A DNA stretch of 64,000 nt from positions 1 through 64,000 of the forward strand of contig JAYZXF010000017.1 in assembly GCA_036141575.1 (NCBI GenBank), written 5' to 3'. The notes under the pieces are model-generated. The model saw only the letters and a list, made by a program, of their open reading frames with translations. It searched no databases and had not been told where the DNA came from. Below are positions 33,309-41,637 of this stretch, in pieces. The position numbers and the translations under genes were made by a program. This DNA comes from Pseudomonadota bacterium. Its GTDB lineage: Bacteria > Pseudomonadota > Alphaproteobacteria > UBA2136 > JAPKEQ01. Within the stretch, counting starts at the first letter, position 1. Every line of letters starts with the position of its first letter.

Positions 33309-34058
33309 TTAGCTGAGAGGTACTAAGTGGATAATGCTTTCAAGCATTTCACGTGTGGTGTCATCAGGGCTGCTAGACATGGCGTCATGCAAGCCTTTGT
33401 AAAACTTGCCCAGTTCTTCTTGGTGCTCTTTGTTCATGAGCGTTTCCAAAAAGTCCGCGGTCTCCTTGGTGGGAGCGGGGCCAACATGTTTGGCATCCTT
33501 GTTACGGGAGGCTTCAATGCGCAGGCCGCCAATGGCGCTGTTTTGGTTTACGTAGAAGGTTTGCCCATCCAGCTCAAAGCTGACAGTTTTGCTGTCGCCA
33601 GCTGTTTTGTAAGCATGGTCCAAAGCCATCATGGTGCGCATTACGCCTTCTTGGCTCAAAATGCGTTCAGGGATGGTAATGGCTTCTGCCTCGGGCGGGT
33701 AGGGTTCAGCCTCTTGTGCGGCGGCATCTTTACGCATGCCGTCGTACAGAGATTTGACAACCTGCTGAGACGACGACGGGCCAACAAATGCCACTTGGCC
33801 GTTGCCGTTCGTGTATTCCATAACAGATTGGATGGTGTTGGTTTTGTACGAAACAAAGAACACGCAGCCTTTGTACGTAAACCAGAAGATGCTGCCAGAG
33901 ATGGCTGCTTGTGCCTTGGTGAGAGCATAGTCAAGCCGCAGCTTAAGCAAATCTTCCGGTGCAGTTTCATCTGTCAGGCTGACATCAAACAGCGGGCAAT
34001 TGCTGTCAGGTGCGGATGCGTCTTCCAGATGAAAAAGTTGAATGGGAATATCAAGCAT
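33309..34058 (-). CDS. Unknown soluble protein, 249 aa (class I)
   Basis: ATG at 34058 follows AAGGA and overlaps the end of the upstream gene by 8 nt (coupled). It contains IFWFTYKGCVFFVSYKTNT, which weakly resembles CCFTFFGTTFVLKEDST of the upstream protein, so the two may be distant relatives. TAA is followed by ATCGATAA. Function unknown. Confidence 0.72.
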   Translation of the reverse strand: MLDIPIQLFHLEDASAPDSNCPLFDVSLTDETAPEDLLKLRLDYALTKAQAAISGSIFWFTYKGCVFFVSYKTNTIQSVMEYTNGNGQVAFVGPSSSQQVVKSLYDGMRKDAAAQEAEPYPPEAEAITIPERILSQEGVMRTMMALDHAYKTAGDSKTVSFELDGQTFYVNQNSAIGGLRIEASRNKDAKHVGPAPTKETADFLETLMNKEHQEELGKFYKGLHDAMSSSPDDTTREMLESIIHLVPLS

Positions 34059-34518
34059 GTGAAGTTCCTTGGGAGCGTGGCGCAGGATTGAAAATGGAAT
34101 GCTCGGCGAGCGTTTCAATCATGCGAATGGATGTTGCCTCTGCACAGGACTGCCGGTTGTTATAGGCATGTGAGAGGTGGTGAAGGTAGGTGTTTTGAGC
34201 CCTTTCATTATATGAAGGGTAAGGGCCAATGGCGCGCAGCGTATTGCCAGCGCTGTCACCTTGCAGGTATTCAGCCATGAGCTTGTCAGGTGTGCTGTCC
34301 TCTTTCAGTACAAAAGTGGTGCCGAAAAAAGTAAAGCAGCAGTAGTGGACAAAGTCAGCGTCTTGGCTGTTGCAGGTTTGGGCGTCAAGGGATGCATAAA
34401 TTAGCCTCCCTTTGAGCTCTTCATGGTAGCGCATGCGCGCCTCATGAGTTTCAGGGAAGGGTTTATCTTCAGGGGTGTAGCAGAGATCTGCGAACACATA
34501 GAAGAGAGGTTTATGCAT
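34051..34518 (-). CDS. Unknown soluble protein, 155 aa (class I)
   Basis: Start at 34518; the leader has GTTTCCCTAAC and AGG. Soluble, rich in His/Tyr/Cys. First gene of a coupled pair with the 34058 gene. No family recognised. Confidence 0.7.
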   Translation of the reverse strand: MHKPLFYVFADLCYTPEDKPFPETHEARMRYHEELKGRLIYASLDAQTCNSQDADFVHYCCFTFFGTTFVLKEDSTPDKLMAEYLQGDSAGNTLRAIGPYPSYNERAQNTYLHHLSHAYNNRQSCAEATSIRMIETLAEHSIFNPAPRSQGTSHA

Positions 34519-34606
34519 AGACTGGACATACCTGTAGTTAGGGAAACAAGGGAAGAAAGGTTGTATATATGCATAGTTATATAGGAGAGTTTATTTTAGA
34601 TGCAAC

Positions 34607-34635
34607 AAAAACACCCCAAATGAGGGGTGTTTTTT
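34607..34635 (-). terminator. Terminator of the 35011 gene
   Basis: AAAACACCCC / GGGGTGTTTT stem. Confidence 0.8.
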
Positions 34636-34648
34636 GATGAAGCTTTGG

Positions 34649-35011
34649 TTAGTCCGCGAGACTAAACTCTTGGCTTAGACCTTCTTCATGGTCCATATCT
34701 GCAAATTGCTCTGCGCGTTCCATTGTCATGGTTTGTCGTGCATCATCGCGCAAAGCTTCAAAGTCTGGAGAGTCATTAATTTGGAGTTCACCTTGTGTAA
34801 GGTACTCTTCAGCAATGTCATAATTTTTTTGATCGAGTGCAGGATCTGCACCTCTATCAAATTCTGAGCGGTCGTCTTCTAGGCAGAGCATATCTACGCC
34901 GTCTTCTCTTTGGAAGTACATTGTACCGTCTACATCTCTAGAAACAGCGCCACCTTTTTCAGCGAAATCTTCTAGGTATTGCTCAATGTCATTATGTTTA
35001 TTTAAATCCAT
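34649..35011 (-). CDS. Acidic class II protein, 120 aa
   Basis: ATG at 35011 has GGAGGG 5 nt upstream. Strongly acidic (for example EDDRSEFDRGADPALDQ), helical, no membrane helix. It contains EFDR internally and ends EFSLAD, without the terminal Arg of its relatives. A CCCCCATA box lies about 80 nt upstream. Function unknown. Confidence 0.7.
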   Translation of the reverse strand: MDLNKHNDIEQYLEDFAEKGGAVSRDVDGTMYFQREDGVDMLCLEDDRSEFDRGADPALDQKNYDIAEEYLTQGELQINDSPDFEALRDDARQTMTMERAEQFADMDHEEGLSQEFSLAD

Positions 35012-35267
35012 GGTTACCCTCCATGTGACAGTTTGAATTGTCACCACATTTAACTTATCCCTGTTAACCACTTTTGTGGTCCCTATGCTTTGTATGGGGG
35101 TGGCTTCAAGCGTTTTCAAGTGGGGGATGACAAAAAAATGACAGGTAAGGGTGTCAGCAAGGTTGAAGTGTCATTAATGCGATGAACTATAGATGTGTAT
35201 ACAGTGCCGTTTAATAAATATAAAACTTGCTAAATGAGATAAAAAAATAGAGAAGAGGAAAGCGAAA

Positions 35268-35585
35268 ATGTCAGCCCATGTATTACCCTTTACAGATGAT
35301 TTAGAGACTTTGCCGTATCAGGCGTTTCTAAAACTATCTAGGCCAGATGATAGTTATCTGTTGTTTGAATGTGACCATGAAAACTTAACAGTAGATATTA
35401 TGTTAATCAACGCGTCACGTGCAGAAGAGATGATGGATTCAATGAGTTGCATGCTCAGTACCGCAGATGCCATTGCACTGCTGCGAACCGCAAAGCACCA
35501 AGACTACCTGCTTGAGATTGTAGAAAGTCCTGATCACCACTTTGAGGCGGTGCCAGAAGCGCTCAGCCAGCTTGGTGCTTGGTAG
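35268..35585 (+). CDS. Small acidic protein, 105 aa
   Basis: ATG at 35268 follows AAGAGGAAAG. Acidic, soluble, mixed alpha/beta (LPYQAFLKLSRPDDSYLLFECDHENL). Divergent from the 35011 gene and without an ATCGA tag, so grouped with class II. Function unknown. Confidence 0.68.
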   Translation: MSAHVLPFTDDLETLPYQAFLKLSRPDDSYLLFECDHENLTVDIMLINASRAEEMMDSMSCMLSTADAIALLRTAKHQDYLLEIVESPDHHFEAVPEALSQLGAW

Positions 35586-35731
35586 AAAAAAATAAGAGAA
35601 CTGCCTTTTTGTAATTTTGCTCGCTTATGTATTATCAATACACTGCGCTTACAATTTAGCAAAAATTCAGTACTTATTTTTTCCTAAAGGTGTTTTTCAT
35701 ATGCCAATATTCAACATTTATTATAAATAAC

Positions 35732-35756
35732 AAAAGCCCCCAAATAGGGGGCTTTT
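35732..35756 (-). terminator. Terminator of the inverse autotransporter gene
   Basis: AAAAGCCCCC / GGGGGCTTTT stem. Confidence 0.85.
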
Positions 35757-35769
35757 ACTTGAGTATGTC

Positions 35770-38133
35770 TTATGGTGCAGAGGTTCTAAAGTTAGAACCA
35801 TCAACAGATGATGTTGTATCCATACGGTAAAGCTCCGTCACTTCAGCATCACCAAGGGCGCGATCATAAAAACGTACCTCTCTGATGTAGTAGTCATTGG
35901 TTGTAGGCTGTCCAAGCTCTCCGATGCGGACAGGGAGGTCATTCCTATGGGTAATGCCAGCTTCAACGCGGTCAACCCAACCAGAGGCATTCACCGAAGC
36001 CCGGTAAGTTGTGCCATCATACGTACCTGTGATCAGGTTCATCTGCCCAGCTGCAAACGTACCATTTGCTGTTATGGCAGTTCTTTGCGCGCCGCCTGTT
36101 TGAACACCCCATGTACCAAATATTAGACGTCCTGCTCCATTCACAAATAAGTTCCATGAGTTAGGGTTGGCACCAGCGTTCCAATTGTTTGAAACATGGT
36201 CATACCAGTTTACAAGGTTAGGCTGTTCAACCCATGTCATAATTGTCATATCTGACGTTGGTAGGTGGCTGGCATCATCAATTGAAATATGATCATTTTG
36301 AGCATCAAGTTGTAGACATTCAGAACCACCACAGGCTTCTACATCTGCTGCGGAAAGCCCGCCAGCGAGTGTGTTCGCATCCCCTGAAACACGGTCATAA
36401 GCAGCACTGCTAATCCATGAGCTGCTCAGCACGTGATGACTTACAAGTCCATCATGTATTGGCGCACCATAATAAATTTGAGGGTTAATGCCAATGTTCG
36501 GTGCGTCTTCATCAGCACCTGTGGCTTGGCCCCACCAGTTGTTTTGTGCGCTCAGTGTACGGCCATCATACTCAATGGCAAGGTCTTCCATGGTGTTACC
36601 AGCCAGGGTGTTGAGACCAAGTGAATTTTGAGATCCACCACCAAGGTCCACATCAAAAGTGCTGCCCGTATCATCATAAATGGCAATTCCGTGCTGGGTG
36701 TTTCCTGCTGCAACTGTGCCTTCAATTTTTACAGAGGCCGCACCATCATTCAGGCCGTGTACGTAAATACCATGCCTATTGCCTGAAACAGTGACGTTTT
36801 CAATTTCTACATTTTGTGCACTGGCGCCAGCACCATCTGCTTCGACCAAAATACCGTCACGTGTTGCGCCTGTTACGTTTAGGCCTGAGACACGTACATT
36901 ATCAGCACTAATGGTAATCCCGTCGCTATTGGCGTTCATGTTTGTAAGAGTAGGGGCTACCGTTGCAGCAATAAGAACATTGCTGTTTGGTGTAAAGCCA
37001 TTTTCTGTGCTGTAAATATCTGCATTAAAGGTTAGGTCTGAGCCTGCACCAATCAGTTGGAGGCCAGCAAGGTCGAGTGTAATGCCTTGGTTTTGACCTG
37101 CGGTCCCTGCACCTGTGTGTACATAAATAATGGTATGTGCTGAGGCTGCTGCTCTGGCATCTGCAAGCGTGTTAAATGGAGTTTCAACACTCCCATCACC
37201 ACCTGCTGCGGCTGTGTTATCTACATGAAGAATTTCCTGCGCTGTACCTGTTTGGTCATTAATAAGGGCTGTTGCCACGCCACTCTCAATAACGGTTGTA
37301 CCTGCGACAATGTCAATATCACGCTCAGGACTATCATCTAGGCGTGCGTAGAGGCCTTTACTGCGGTAGCTCTGTTTGTTTTTGAATGGAAAGCGCAAAG
37401 TCGCCTCAAGAAAACCTTGATCACCGCGCTGGTCATCTTTTTGGTAAATGGTGCCAATTTGGAAGTCTGGGGTAATGGCAAGCTCTGTACGAGTACGCCA
37501 TCCCGCTGTTTTTTCTGCGTTGGCACTATCAAAGTAGTACAGGCCACCATATACACGGAAGCTATCAGTATTCTTTCTGATCCAGTCAGATTTGTAACCA
37601 AGCTCGTAACCAGCTTCAATATCAAGACCATATTGTGGCTCTTCTTGAATGAGACCAGGCGTATTAACACTGATGCCTGTACCAGCAAGCTGCGCGCCTG
37701 AAGATGTGCTTGTGACATGCCTTTGCTTTTTAGAAAAAGGCACGTAAGCGTTCATGCGGTAGTCCATAGACTCAGTCAACCATTCAGCGCCAAGTGTCAT
37801 CTGCATAAAGTTAGAGCCAAGGTTGGTTTGACGGCGGTCAAGCCATGCATGTGCGCCTGCAACTCCTTTACCAAGGCCGTTGCAGCAGGTGATTTGCCTA
37901 TAACCAATACCTGCGTTGAACTCACTGTTGTTCTTATCATCATCCATGAGGCGAATATCACCATAAACAACACGGTCGCCCGACTGTTGCAGCGGCACCC
38001 AAAACTCATTAAGGAGAATAGAGCGTTCATTACCGGCTTGCCAACTTACATCCGCACGTGGTTCCAGTGCGTCTTCAGCATAGAGATGGGCACTTGCCAG
38101 GATAGTAGATGTCAAAAGTAAAAATGTACGCAT
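35770..38133 (-). CDS. Inverse autotransporter (intimin/invasin-like) with beta-helix and LamG-like domains
   Basis: 787 aa. Signal peptide at 1-19 (ASAHLYA then EDALEP). Residues about 25-270 show the inverse-autotransporter beta-barrel pattern (ADVSWQAGNERSILLNEFWVPL, GVAGAHAWLDRRQTN, MTLGAEWLTESMDYRMNAYVPF). A right-handed beta-helix follows from about 300 (LHVDNTAAAGGDGSVETPFNTL, then repeated ISADNVRVSGLNV-type rungs) to about 560. The last ~180 residues form a laminin-G/concanavalin-like domain (DMTIMTWVEQP, IREVRFYDRAL). The barrel would anchor the passenger outside the outer membrane as an adhesin or glycan binder. The beta-helix replaces the Ig-like repeats of classical invasins. Confidence 0.82.
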   Translation of the reverse strand: MRTFLLLTSTILASAHLYAEDALEPRADVSWQAGNERSILLNEFWVPLQQSGDRVVYGDIRLMDDDKNNSEFNAGIGYRQITCCNGLGKGVAGAHAWLDRRQTNLGSNFMQMTLGAEWLTESMDYRMNAYVPFSKKQRHVTSTSSGAQLAGTGISVNTPGLIQEEPQYGLDIEAGYELGYKSDWIRKNTDSFRVYGGLYYFDSANAEKTAGWRTRTELAITPDFQIGTIYQKDDQRGDQGFLEATLRFPFKNKQSYRSKGLYARLDDSPERDIDIVAGTTVIESGVATALINDQTGTAQEILHVDNTAAAGGDGSVETPFNTLADARAAASAHTIIYVHTGAGTAGQNQGITLDLAGLQLIGAGSDLTFNADIYSTENGFTPNSNVLIAATVAPTLTNMNANSDGITISADNVRVSGLNVTGATRDGILVEADGAGASAQNVEIENVTVSGNRHGIYVHGLNDGAASVKIEGTVAAGNTQHGIAIYDDTGSTFDVDLGGGSQNSLGLNTLAGNTMEDLAIEYDGRTLSAQNNWWGQATGADEDAPNIGINPQIYYGAPIHDGLVSHHVLSSSWISSAAYDRVSGDANTLAGGLSAADVEACGGSECLQLDAQNDHISIDDASHLPTSDMTIMTWVEQPNLVNWYDHVSNNWNAGANPNSWNLFVNGAGRLIFGTWGVQTGGAQRTAITANGTFAAGQMNLITGTYDGTTYRASVNASGWVDRVEAGITHRNDLPVRIGELGQPTTNDYYIREVRFYDRALGDAEVTELYRMDTTSSVDGSNFRTSAP

Positions 38134-38170
38134 GGCGGCTATTATAGATTAAAGGTTGTAAAAGAAAACA

Positions 38171-38199
38171 AAAAAAGCCCCCTATTTTGGGGGCTTTTT
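38171..38199 (-). terminator. Terminator of the 39081-38213 operon
   Basis: AAAAAAGCCCCC / GGGGGCTTTTT stem. Confidence 0.85.
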
Positions 38200-38212
38200 A
38201 TATCGTTCGATT

Positions 38213-38488
38213 TTACTGTCGTTTGTGTGCGGCAGCGCATGTGCCAAGCACAAATGCAAGCGGTGCTGACATAGCAATACCGAACGTGACAAGGAAGGTG
38301 ATGCCTTGAATCAGCGCATAGGCACAGACCACGACACCAGCAAGAGACAGAATACCTGTTGTTTTGATTTGGCCTTTCATGGCTGCCGTTGCTTCTGTGA
38401 TGTCTCCTTCAGAAACCGTCAGAAATACAAAGCCAGCAACAAATGCCATGATCACAGGGATAAGACCAAAAGCCACCAGAGGTCCCAT
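38213..38488 (-). CDS. Three-helix membrane protein, 91 aa
   Basis: ATG at 38488 lies 4 nt after the stop of the upstream gene; a TTG at 38503 is the alternative. Hydrophobic helices at about 4-26, 45-65 and 68-88. Third gene of a coupled operon. Its stop is followed by AATCGAA. Unknown function. Confidence 0.65.
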   Translation of the reverse strand: MGPLVAFGLIPVIMAFVAGFVFLTVSEGDITEATAAMKGQIKTTGILSLAGVVVCAYALIQGITFLVTFGIAMSAPLAFVLGTCAAAHKRQ

Positions 38489-38492
38489 AGTT

Positions 38493-38780
38493 TTAGCTGG
38501 CAACTGTGAGGCAATTGGTGTTTTTCAGGGCCACGGTGTAAAAGGACACCACAGCCAGAATAACCGCAGGAAGTAGCATCCAGAAAGATTCTGTCGCTAT
38601 GATGGCACCGCAAATGAGAACGCCAACACTGCCAGCAGCAACTGTGCCATAAAGGCTAAATTTGTTGGCGATGCGTACTTGGCTGCTCAAATGGCGCATG
38701 GGGCGCTCAAGGGCAGTTGTAGCGTAACCACTGATACCAGAAAGAACAGCAATCATCACGAAGAGGAAGGGGGCAAGCAT
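38493..38780 (-). CDS. Three-helix membrane protein, 95 aa
   Basis: Start at 38780 follows AAGGAGAA. Helices at about 3-20, 38-60 and 66-86. Second gene of the operon, starting 2 nt before the end of the first. Similar in size and topology to its neighbours, but no clear sequence match among them. Confidence 0.68.
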   Translation of the reverse strand: MLAPFLFVMIAVLSGISGYATTALERPMRHLSSQVRIANKFSLYGTVAAGSVGVLICGAIIATESFWMLLPAVILAVVSFYTVALKNTNCLTVAS

Positions 38781-38781
38781 A

Positions 38782-39081
38782 TTATTTCTCCTTGCTGAGG
38801 TGGAAGTTATAAACGTGCCGAAAGTTAAAGACGGCAACGCCGAGAGCAATAATGCTAAACAGCACAAAAGAGCCAACGGATAGGGTGAAGAGTGCTACGG
38901 GGAATTTAAATCCAAGCCAGACAAAAACAGCAATAAGTGCCGGATTTGCTACGTAATCCATCAAAGGGTTGGAGGAAGCTTTTTCAGGTTTAATGTTATA
39001 GATGAGCTCTGCCAGCAATGCGCTGATGAGATAAGCTGCACCTACGTACATCATCCCAAAAAGGATGAGAAGATAGATCAT
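38782..39081 (-). CDS. Three-helix membrane protein, 99 aa
   Basis: Start at 39081 follows GAAAGGA. Helices at about 1-24, 45-62 and 65-85, with a polar loop (YNIKPEKASSNP). First gene of a three-gene operon of small membrane proteins. Promoter at 39135-39163. Function unknown. Confidence 0.7.
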   Translation of the reverse strand: MIYLLILFGMMYVGAAYLISALLAELIYNIKPEKASSNPLMDYVANPALIAVFVWLGFKFPVALFTLSVGSFVLFSIIALGVAVFNFRHVYNFHLSKEK

Positions 39082-39134
39082 CTGTCGTCCTTTCAAAATT
39101 AGGGGAAAAGAGAAAAAGATTTGATCTGTATACA

Positions 39135-39163
39135 TGTATAAGAAGTTTTGCGGAAAGAGGCAA
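39135..39163 (-). promoter_or_regulatory. Sigma70-like promoter of the small membrane operon
   Basis: On the minus strand TTGCCT, 17-bp spacer, TATACA. Confidence 0.65.
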
Positions 39164-39263
39164 TAAAAAAGTGCTTGAAAAGCTTGTATCTTTTTAAGAA
39201 AGCCTATACCTAAGAGTGGATTCATATCTATGTCATTTTTCATAGCCTAGAGAGGTAAACGCT

Positions 39264-39461
39264 ATGTCTTTGTGCCAACGTGTGAAAACTGCCATTTGCG
39301 GCCCTGACAAAACGAAGAGCAAGCCGCAAGGCCCAAAGCCAGGTGATCCCGGCTATAACCGCTATGACCACTGCGATCCGCTGACGCGCTCCTATGACAA
39401 AAACGTGCACGGCATTGACGTGAACAAAACCGATGATGAGCGTGCAGCACAGATGTACTGA
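39264..39461 (+). CDS. Small hydrophilic protein, 65 aa (class I)
   Basis: ATG at 39264 has AGAGAGG upstream. Basic, Pro/Gly/Lys-rich in the middle (KTKSKPQGPKPGDPG), probably disordered, with Cys at 4, 12 and 37. TGA is followed by CACGAAA and a terminator. Function unknown. Confidence 0.65.
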   Translation: MSLCQRVKTAICGPDKTKSKPQGPKPGDPGYNRYDHCDPLTRSYDKNVHGIDVNKTDDERAAQMY

Positions 39462-39471
39462 CACGAAAAAG

Positions 39472-39497
39472 AAAGCCCCCGCATGTGCGGGGGCTTT
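39472..39497. terminator. Bidirectional terminator
   Basis: AAAGCCCCCGC / GCGGGGGCTTT stem. Confidence 0.9.
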
Positions 39498-39502
39498 TCA
39501 GT

Positions 39503-39769
39503 TTAATCGATGGAGTCGTTCATCTCAGCGCGTTTGCGGCCAAAAATAAACGCCGCAATAGAGCACAAAGCAGCAGCGCCAGCATGAGGCATAGACATGC
39601 TTGCTGTAAAGAGCATTAGGACAATACAAAATGCGCCAATTAGGGCAAATGTAATGTGGTGCTGCTTTTCCATCTCAGGGCTGTACTCATTGTAAATACT
39701 CGGAACATAACTCATTGAGCCACAGGCAAGGGCCAGAACAACAATGAGTATCGTTAGGGCAGTCAACAT
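39503..39769 (-). CDS. Three-helix membrane protein, 88 aa (class I)
   Basis: Start at 39769 follows GAAAGGCC. Helices at about 2-22, 38-56 and 62-78. The last codons themselves read ATCGAT before TAA. The leader has TTTTCCTAAC. Function unknown. Confidence 0.68.
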   Translation of the reverse strand: MLTALTILIVVLALACGSMSYVPSIYNEYSPEMEKQHHITFALIGAFCIVLMLFTASMSMPHAGAAALCSIAAFIFGRKRAEMNDSID

Positions 39770-39860
39770 TCGGGGCCTTTCAGATAGTTAGGAAAATAGG
39801 AAAAGTTAAAAAGATAAAATGCGTAGGAGGTTTTAGCGGAAGAGAGCCCGTTATGCAACA

Positions 39861-39890
39861 AAAAACATCCCCCGTTGGGGAGATGTTTTT
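39861..39890 (-). terminator. Terminator of the 40483 gene
   Basis: AAAAACATC and CCCC pair with GGGG and GATGTTTTT. Confidence 0.8.
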
Positions 39891-39898
39891 ATTTCGTG

Positions 39899-40483
39899 TT
39901 ATGCGGTGCTGGATGAGGGCAGAATTTCCGGTTTGGGGAGCTTCTCGACATCGTCCACTTTGGTGACTCTCTCAAACGGTGAGAGAAATTGCACCTCAAT
40001 AGCACGGGCTGCACCTTCTGTCATATCCTTTTGCAAGGTGATGGTGGGCATACCGCGACGCTTTTTGAAGTTGCTGATTTTTGAACCAGCTTGCCGTGCC
40101 GTTGCGTGAGGGCCAAACATGCCTTTGCCAATCAGCTCTTTGCTGAAGAAGCTAAAGTCAATGGCCTGCATGGCATCAACAAAGTTGTTGTTGCTGGGCG
40201 TGCTTTGGTGCAGTTCCAGTTTTCTCAACGTTTCTGCAATGCGCGTAATATCGATATCCATAAAGGCGGCGATACTCTCGATATAGGCAACTTGGCGTGC
40301 TCGGTCTGGAATATTACTTCCACCCAGCCACTGATAGAACACGTCATTATCGACGTTAAAATAGGCGGCAAACATTTCTGGCGACCAGTTGGTGTTTTGA
40401 ACCAGAACCTGCAGCGTATTGGAGAAAAGAGTCTTTTCTTCCATGAACCCTTTGAGGGTATAGATGATTTGATGAATGCGCAT
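39899..40483 (-). CDS. Possible HTH-containing regulator, 194 aa (class I)
   Basis: The N-terminal ~85 residues show an XRE-like layout (NTNWSPEMFAAYFNVDNDVFYQWLGGSNIP then VAYIESIAAFMDIDI), as in lambda-repressor-type folds. The C-terminal half contains a basic segment (SKISNFKKRRGMP) and ends in a disordered Ser-rich tail. Function as a DNA-binding regulator is inferred. Start at 40483; a second Met is at 40444. Confidence 0.6.
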   Translation of the reverse strand: MRIHQIIYTLKGFMEEKTLFSNTLQVLVQNTNWSPEMFAAYFNVDNDVFYQWLGGSNIPDRARQVAYIESIAAFMDIDITRIAETLRKLELHQSTPSNNNFVDAMQAIDFSFFSKELIGKGMFGPHATARQAGSKISNFKKRRGMPTITLQKDMTEGAARAIEVQFLSPFERVTKVDDVEKLPKPEILPSSSTA

Positions 40484-40545
40484 AGGCTTTACTCATTTAA
40501 AAAAGAAAGGGATAACAGATCAGTTTGTCCCTTTTTTATAAAGAT

Positions 40546-40935
40546 TTATAGGGTTTTGCAAGGGTTTTTCGGTTTTAAAAAAGTATCTGCTGAAGAACTA
40601 GGCAAAATTGTGAGCCCTTTACTGTGTCTAAAGGCAGATGTTTGGCCCAAATAAATGCCGCAGGCCGTTCCTTTAAGGGCAATGCAGCCACGTATAGGGG
40701 AAGAGACATGCCATATGGTTTGAATGGCTTCTGTAAAAGAGCGTGTATGTGTCTGATGAGCAAAGTAGGTAATGGCACTACGCTTAGAGTGATACTTGCC
40801 TTTATGCTCTAAGTAGGAATCCGTACCATACAGAGCATCTTGTATATGGCAAGCAAAGAGGAAGCAATCACTTGTACCCCATATAAACGGAAGGGTTCTA
40901 TACTGTTCTAAAACCTCCCATGCCTGTACGTTCAT
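40546..40935 (-). CDS. DUF6950-like phage protein (GTA g14 position)
   Basis: 129 aa. Begins LEQYRTLPFIWGTSDCFLFA, the DUF6950 pattern related to NlpC/P60 folds, with C24 as a possible nucleophile in SDC; GIYLGQ later matches the G-hxhG strand. A clear catalytic His is not obvious. It lies 3 nt after the 41496 gene, as a peptidase gene follows the hub in GTAs. Probably a tail-tip protein for cell-wall passage or assembly. Confidence 0.65.
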   Translation of the reverse strand: MNVQAWEVLEQYRTLPFIWGTSDCFLFACHIQDALYGTDSYLEHKGKYHSKRSAITYFAHQTHTRSFTEAIQTIWHVSSPIRGCIALKGTACGIYLGQTSAFRHSKGLTILPSSSADTFLKPKNPCKTL

Positions 40936-40938
40936 ATA

Positions 40939-41496
40939 TTACGCACGGCCCCATAGGATGGTCTTCTCTGTGGCTTGGGCCACAAAGGCAAAGCCTTCAT
41001 CAGCGGGAAATCGTGTTTTTTGACTTTCTGCATTAAAGCGCAGGGTACGTGGACGGCTCCAGTCAACAAGCCTGTTCTCTGCGGTAAGAGTCAAAATAGC
41101 TTGTTCCCCTAGGGTAAGGGTATGGGTATCAAGCCTGCCTCTAAAAATCAGGTGCGGGGTATCAACCAATGTACGGTTCTCATCTAAGTAGCCAATCCAT
41201 ACATGAACGGGTCTACCTTGGTGGGGCGCATGCATAGCTTGAGAGAGAAGGGTAGGGTCAATCCCTGCAAGGGTCATGGTAAGCCCTGAGGCGGCAAGGT
41301 CACCTTGTTCTTCAATACCACTGATACTGCCAAGCTGCCCTACACCGGTAAAGGTCTCTCCATGAAAGCTAAGGGTGCCTGTATCGCTATGGGCGTAAAC
41401 AGGGTTGTCTGTATAGTCAATTTTCACAAAGATAACAGGGTGTACTGTTTTGCCTGATGTGGCTGCGGCATTATAGCTAGAGAGTGCGCGTGTCAT
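40939..41496 (-). CDS. Phage tail-tip/hub-associated protein (GTA g13-like)
   Basis: 185 aa, beta-rich. The pattern VKIDYTDNPVYAHSDTGTLSFHGETFTGVGQLGSISGIEE, then MTLAGIDPTLLSQAM and ENRLVDWSRPRTLRF, is typical of tail-tip proteins upstream of peptidase genes in siphophages and GTAs (DUF2163-like). First gene of a tight pair. It is 24 kb from the rest of the tail genes. Confidence 0.7.
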   Translation of the reverse strand: MTRALSSYNAAATSGKTVHPVIFVKIDYTDNPVYAHSDTGTLSFHGETFTGVGQLGSISGIEEQGDLAASGLTMTLAGIDPTLLSQAMHAPHQGRPVHVWIGYLDENRTLVDTPHLIFRGRLDTHTLTLGEQAILTLTAENRLVDWSRPRTLRFNAESQKTRFPADEGFAFVAQATEKTILWGRA

Positions 41497-41637
41497 AAGG
41501 GAGCCCTTCTTTAAGGTTTAGGGAGAGTATAGGAGGGGGAACATAAGGTGCGAAGAGGGGGGATACTTATTGGAAAAAATCACAGACTCCGCTACACTGC
41601 CCCTACGCCTATAAAAATATAAAAAGCGAAAACCCAT

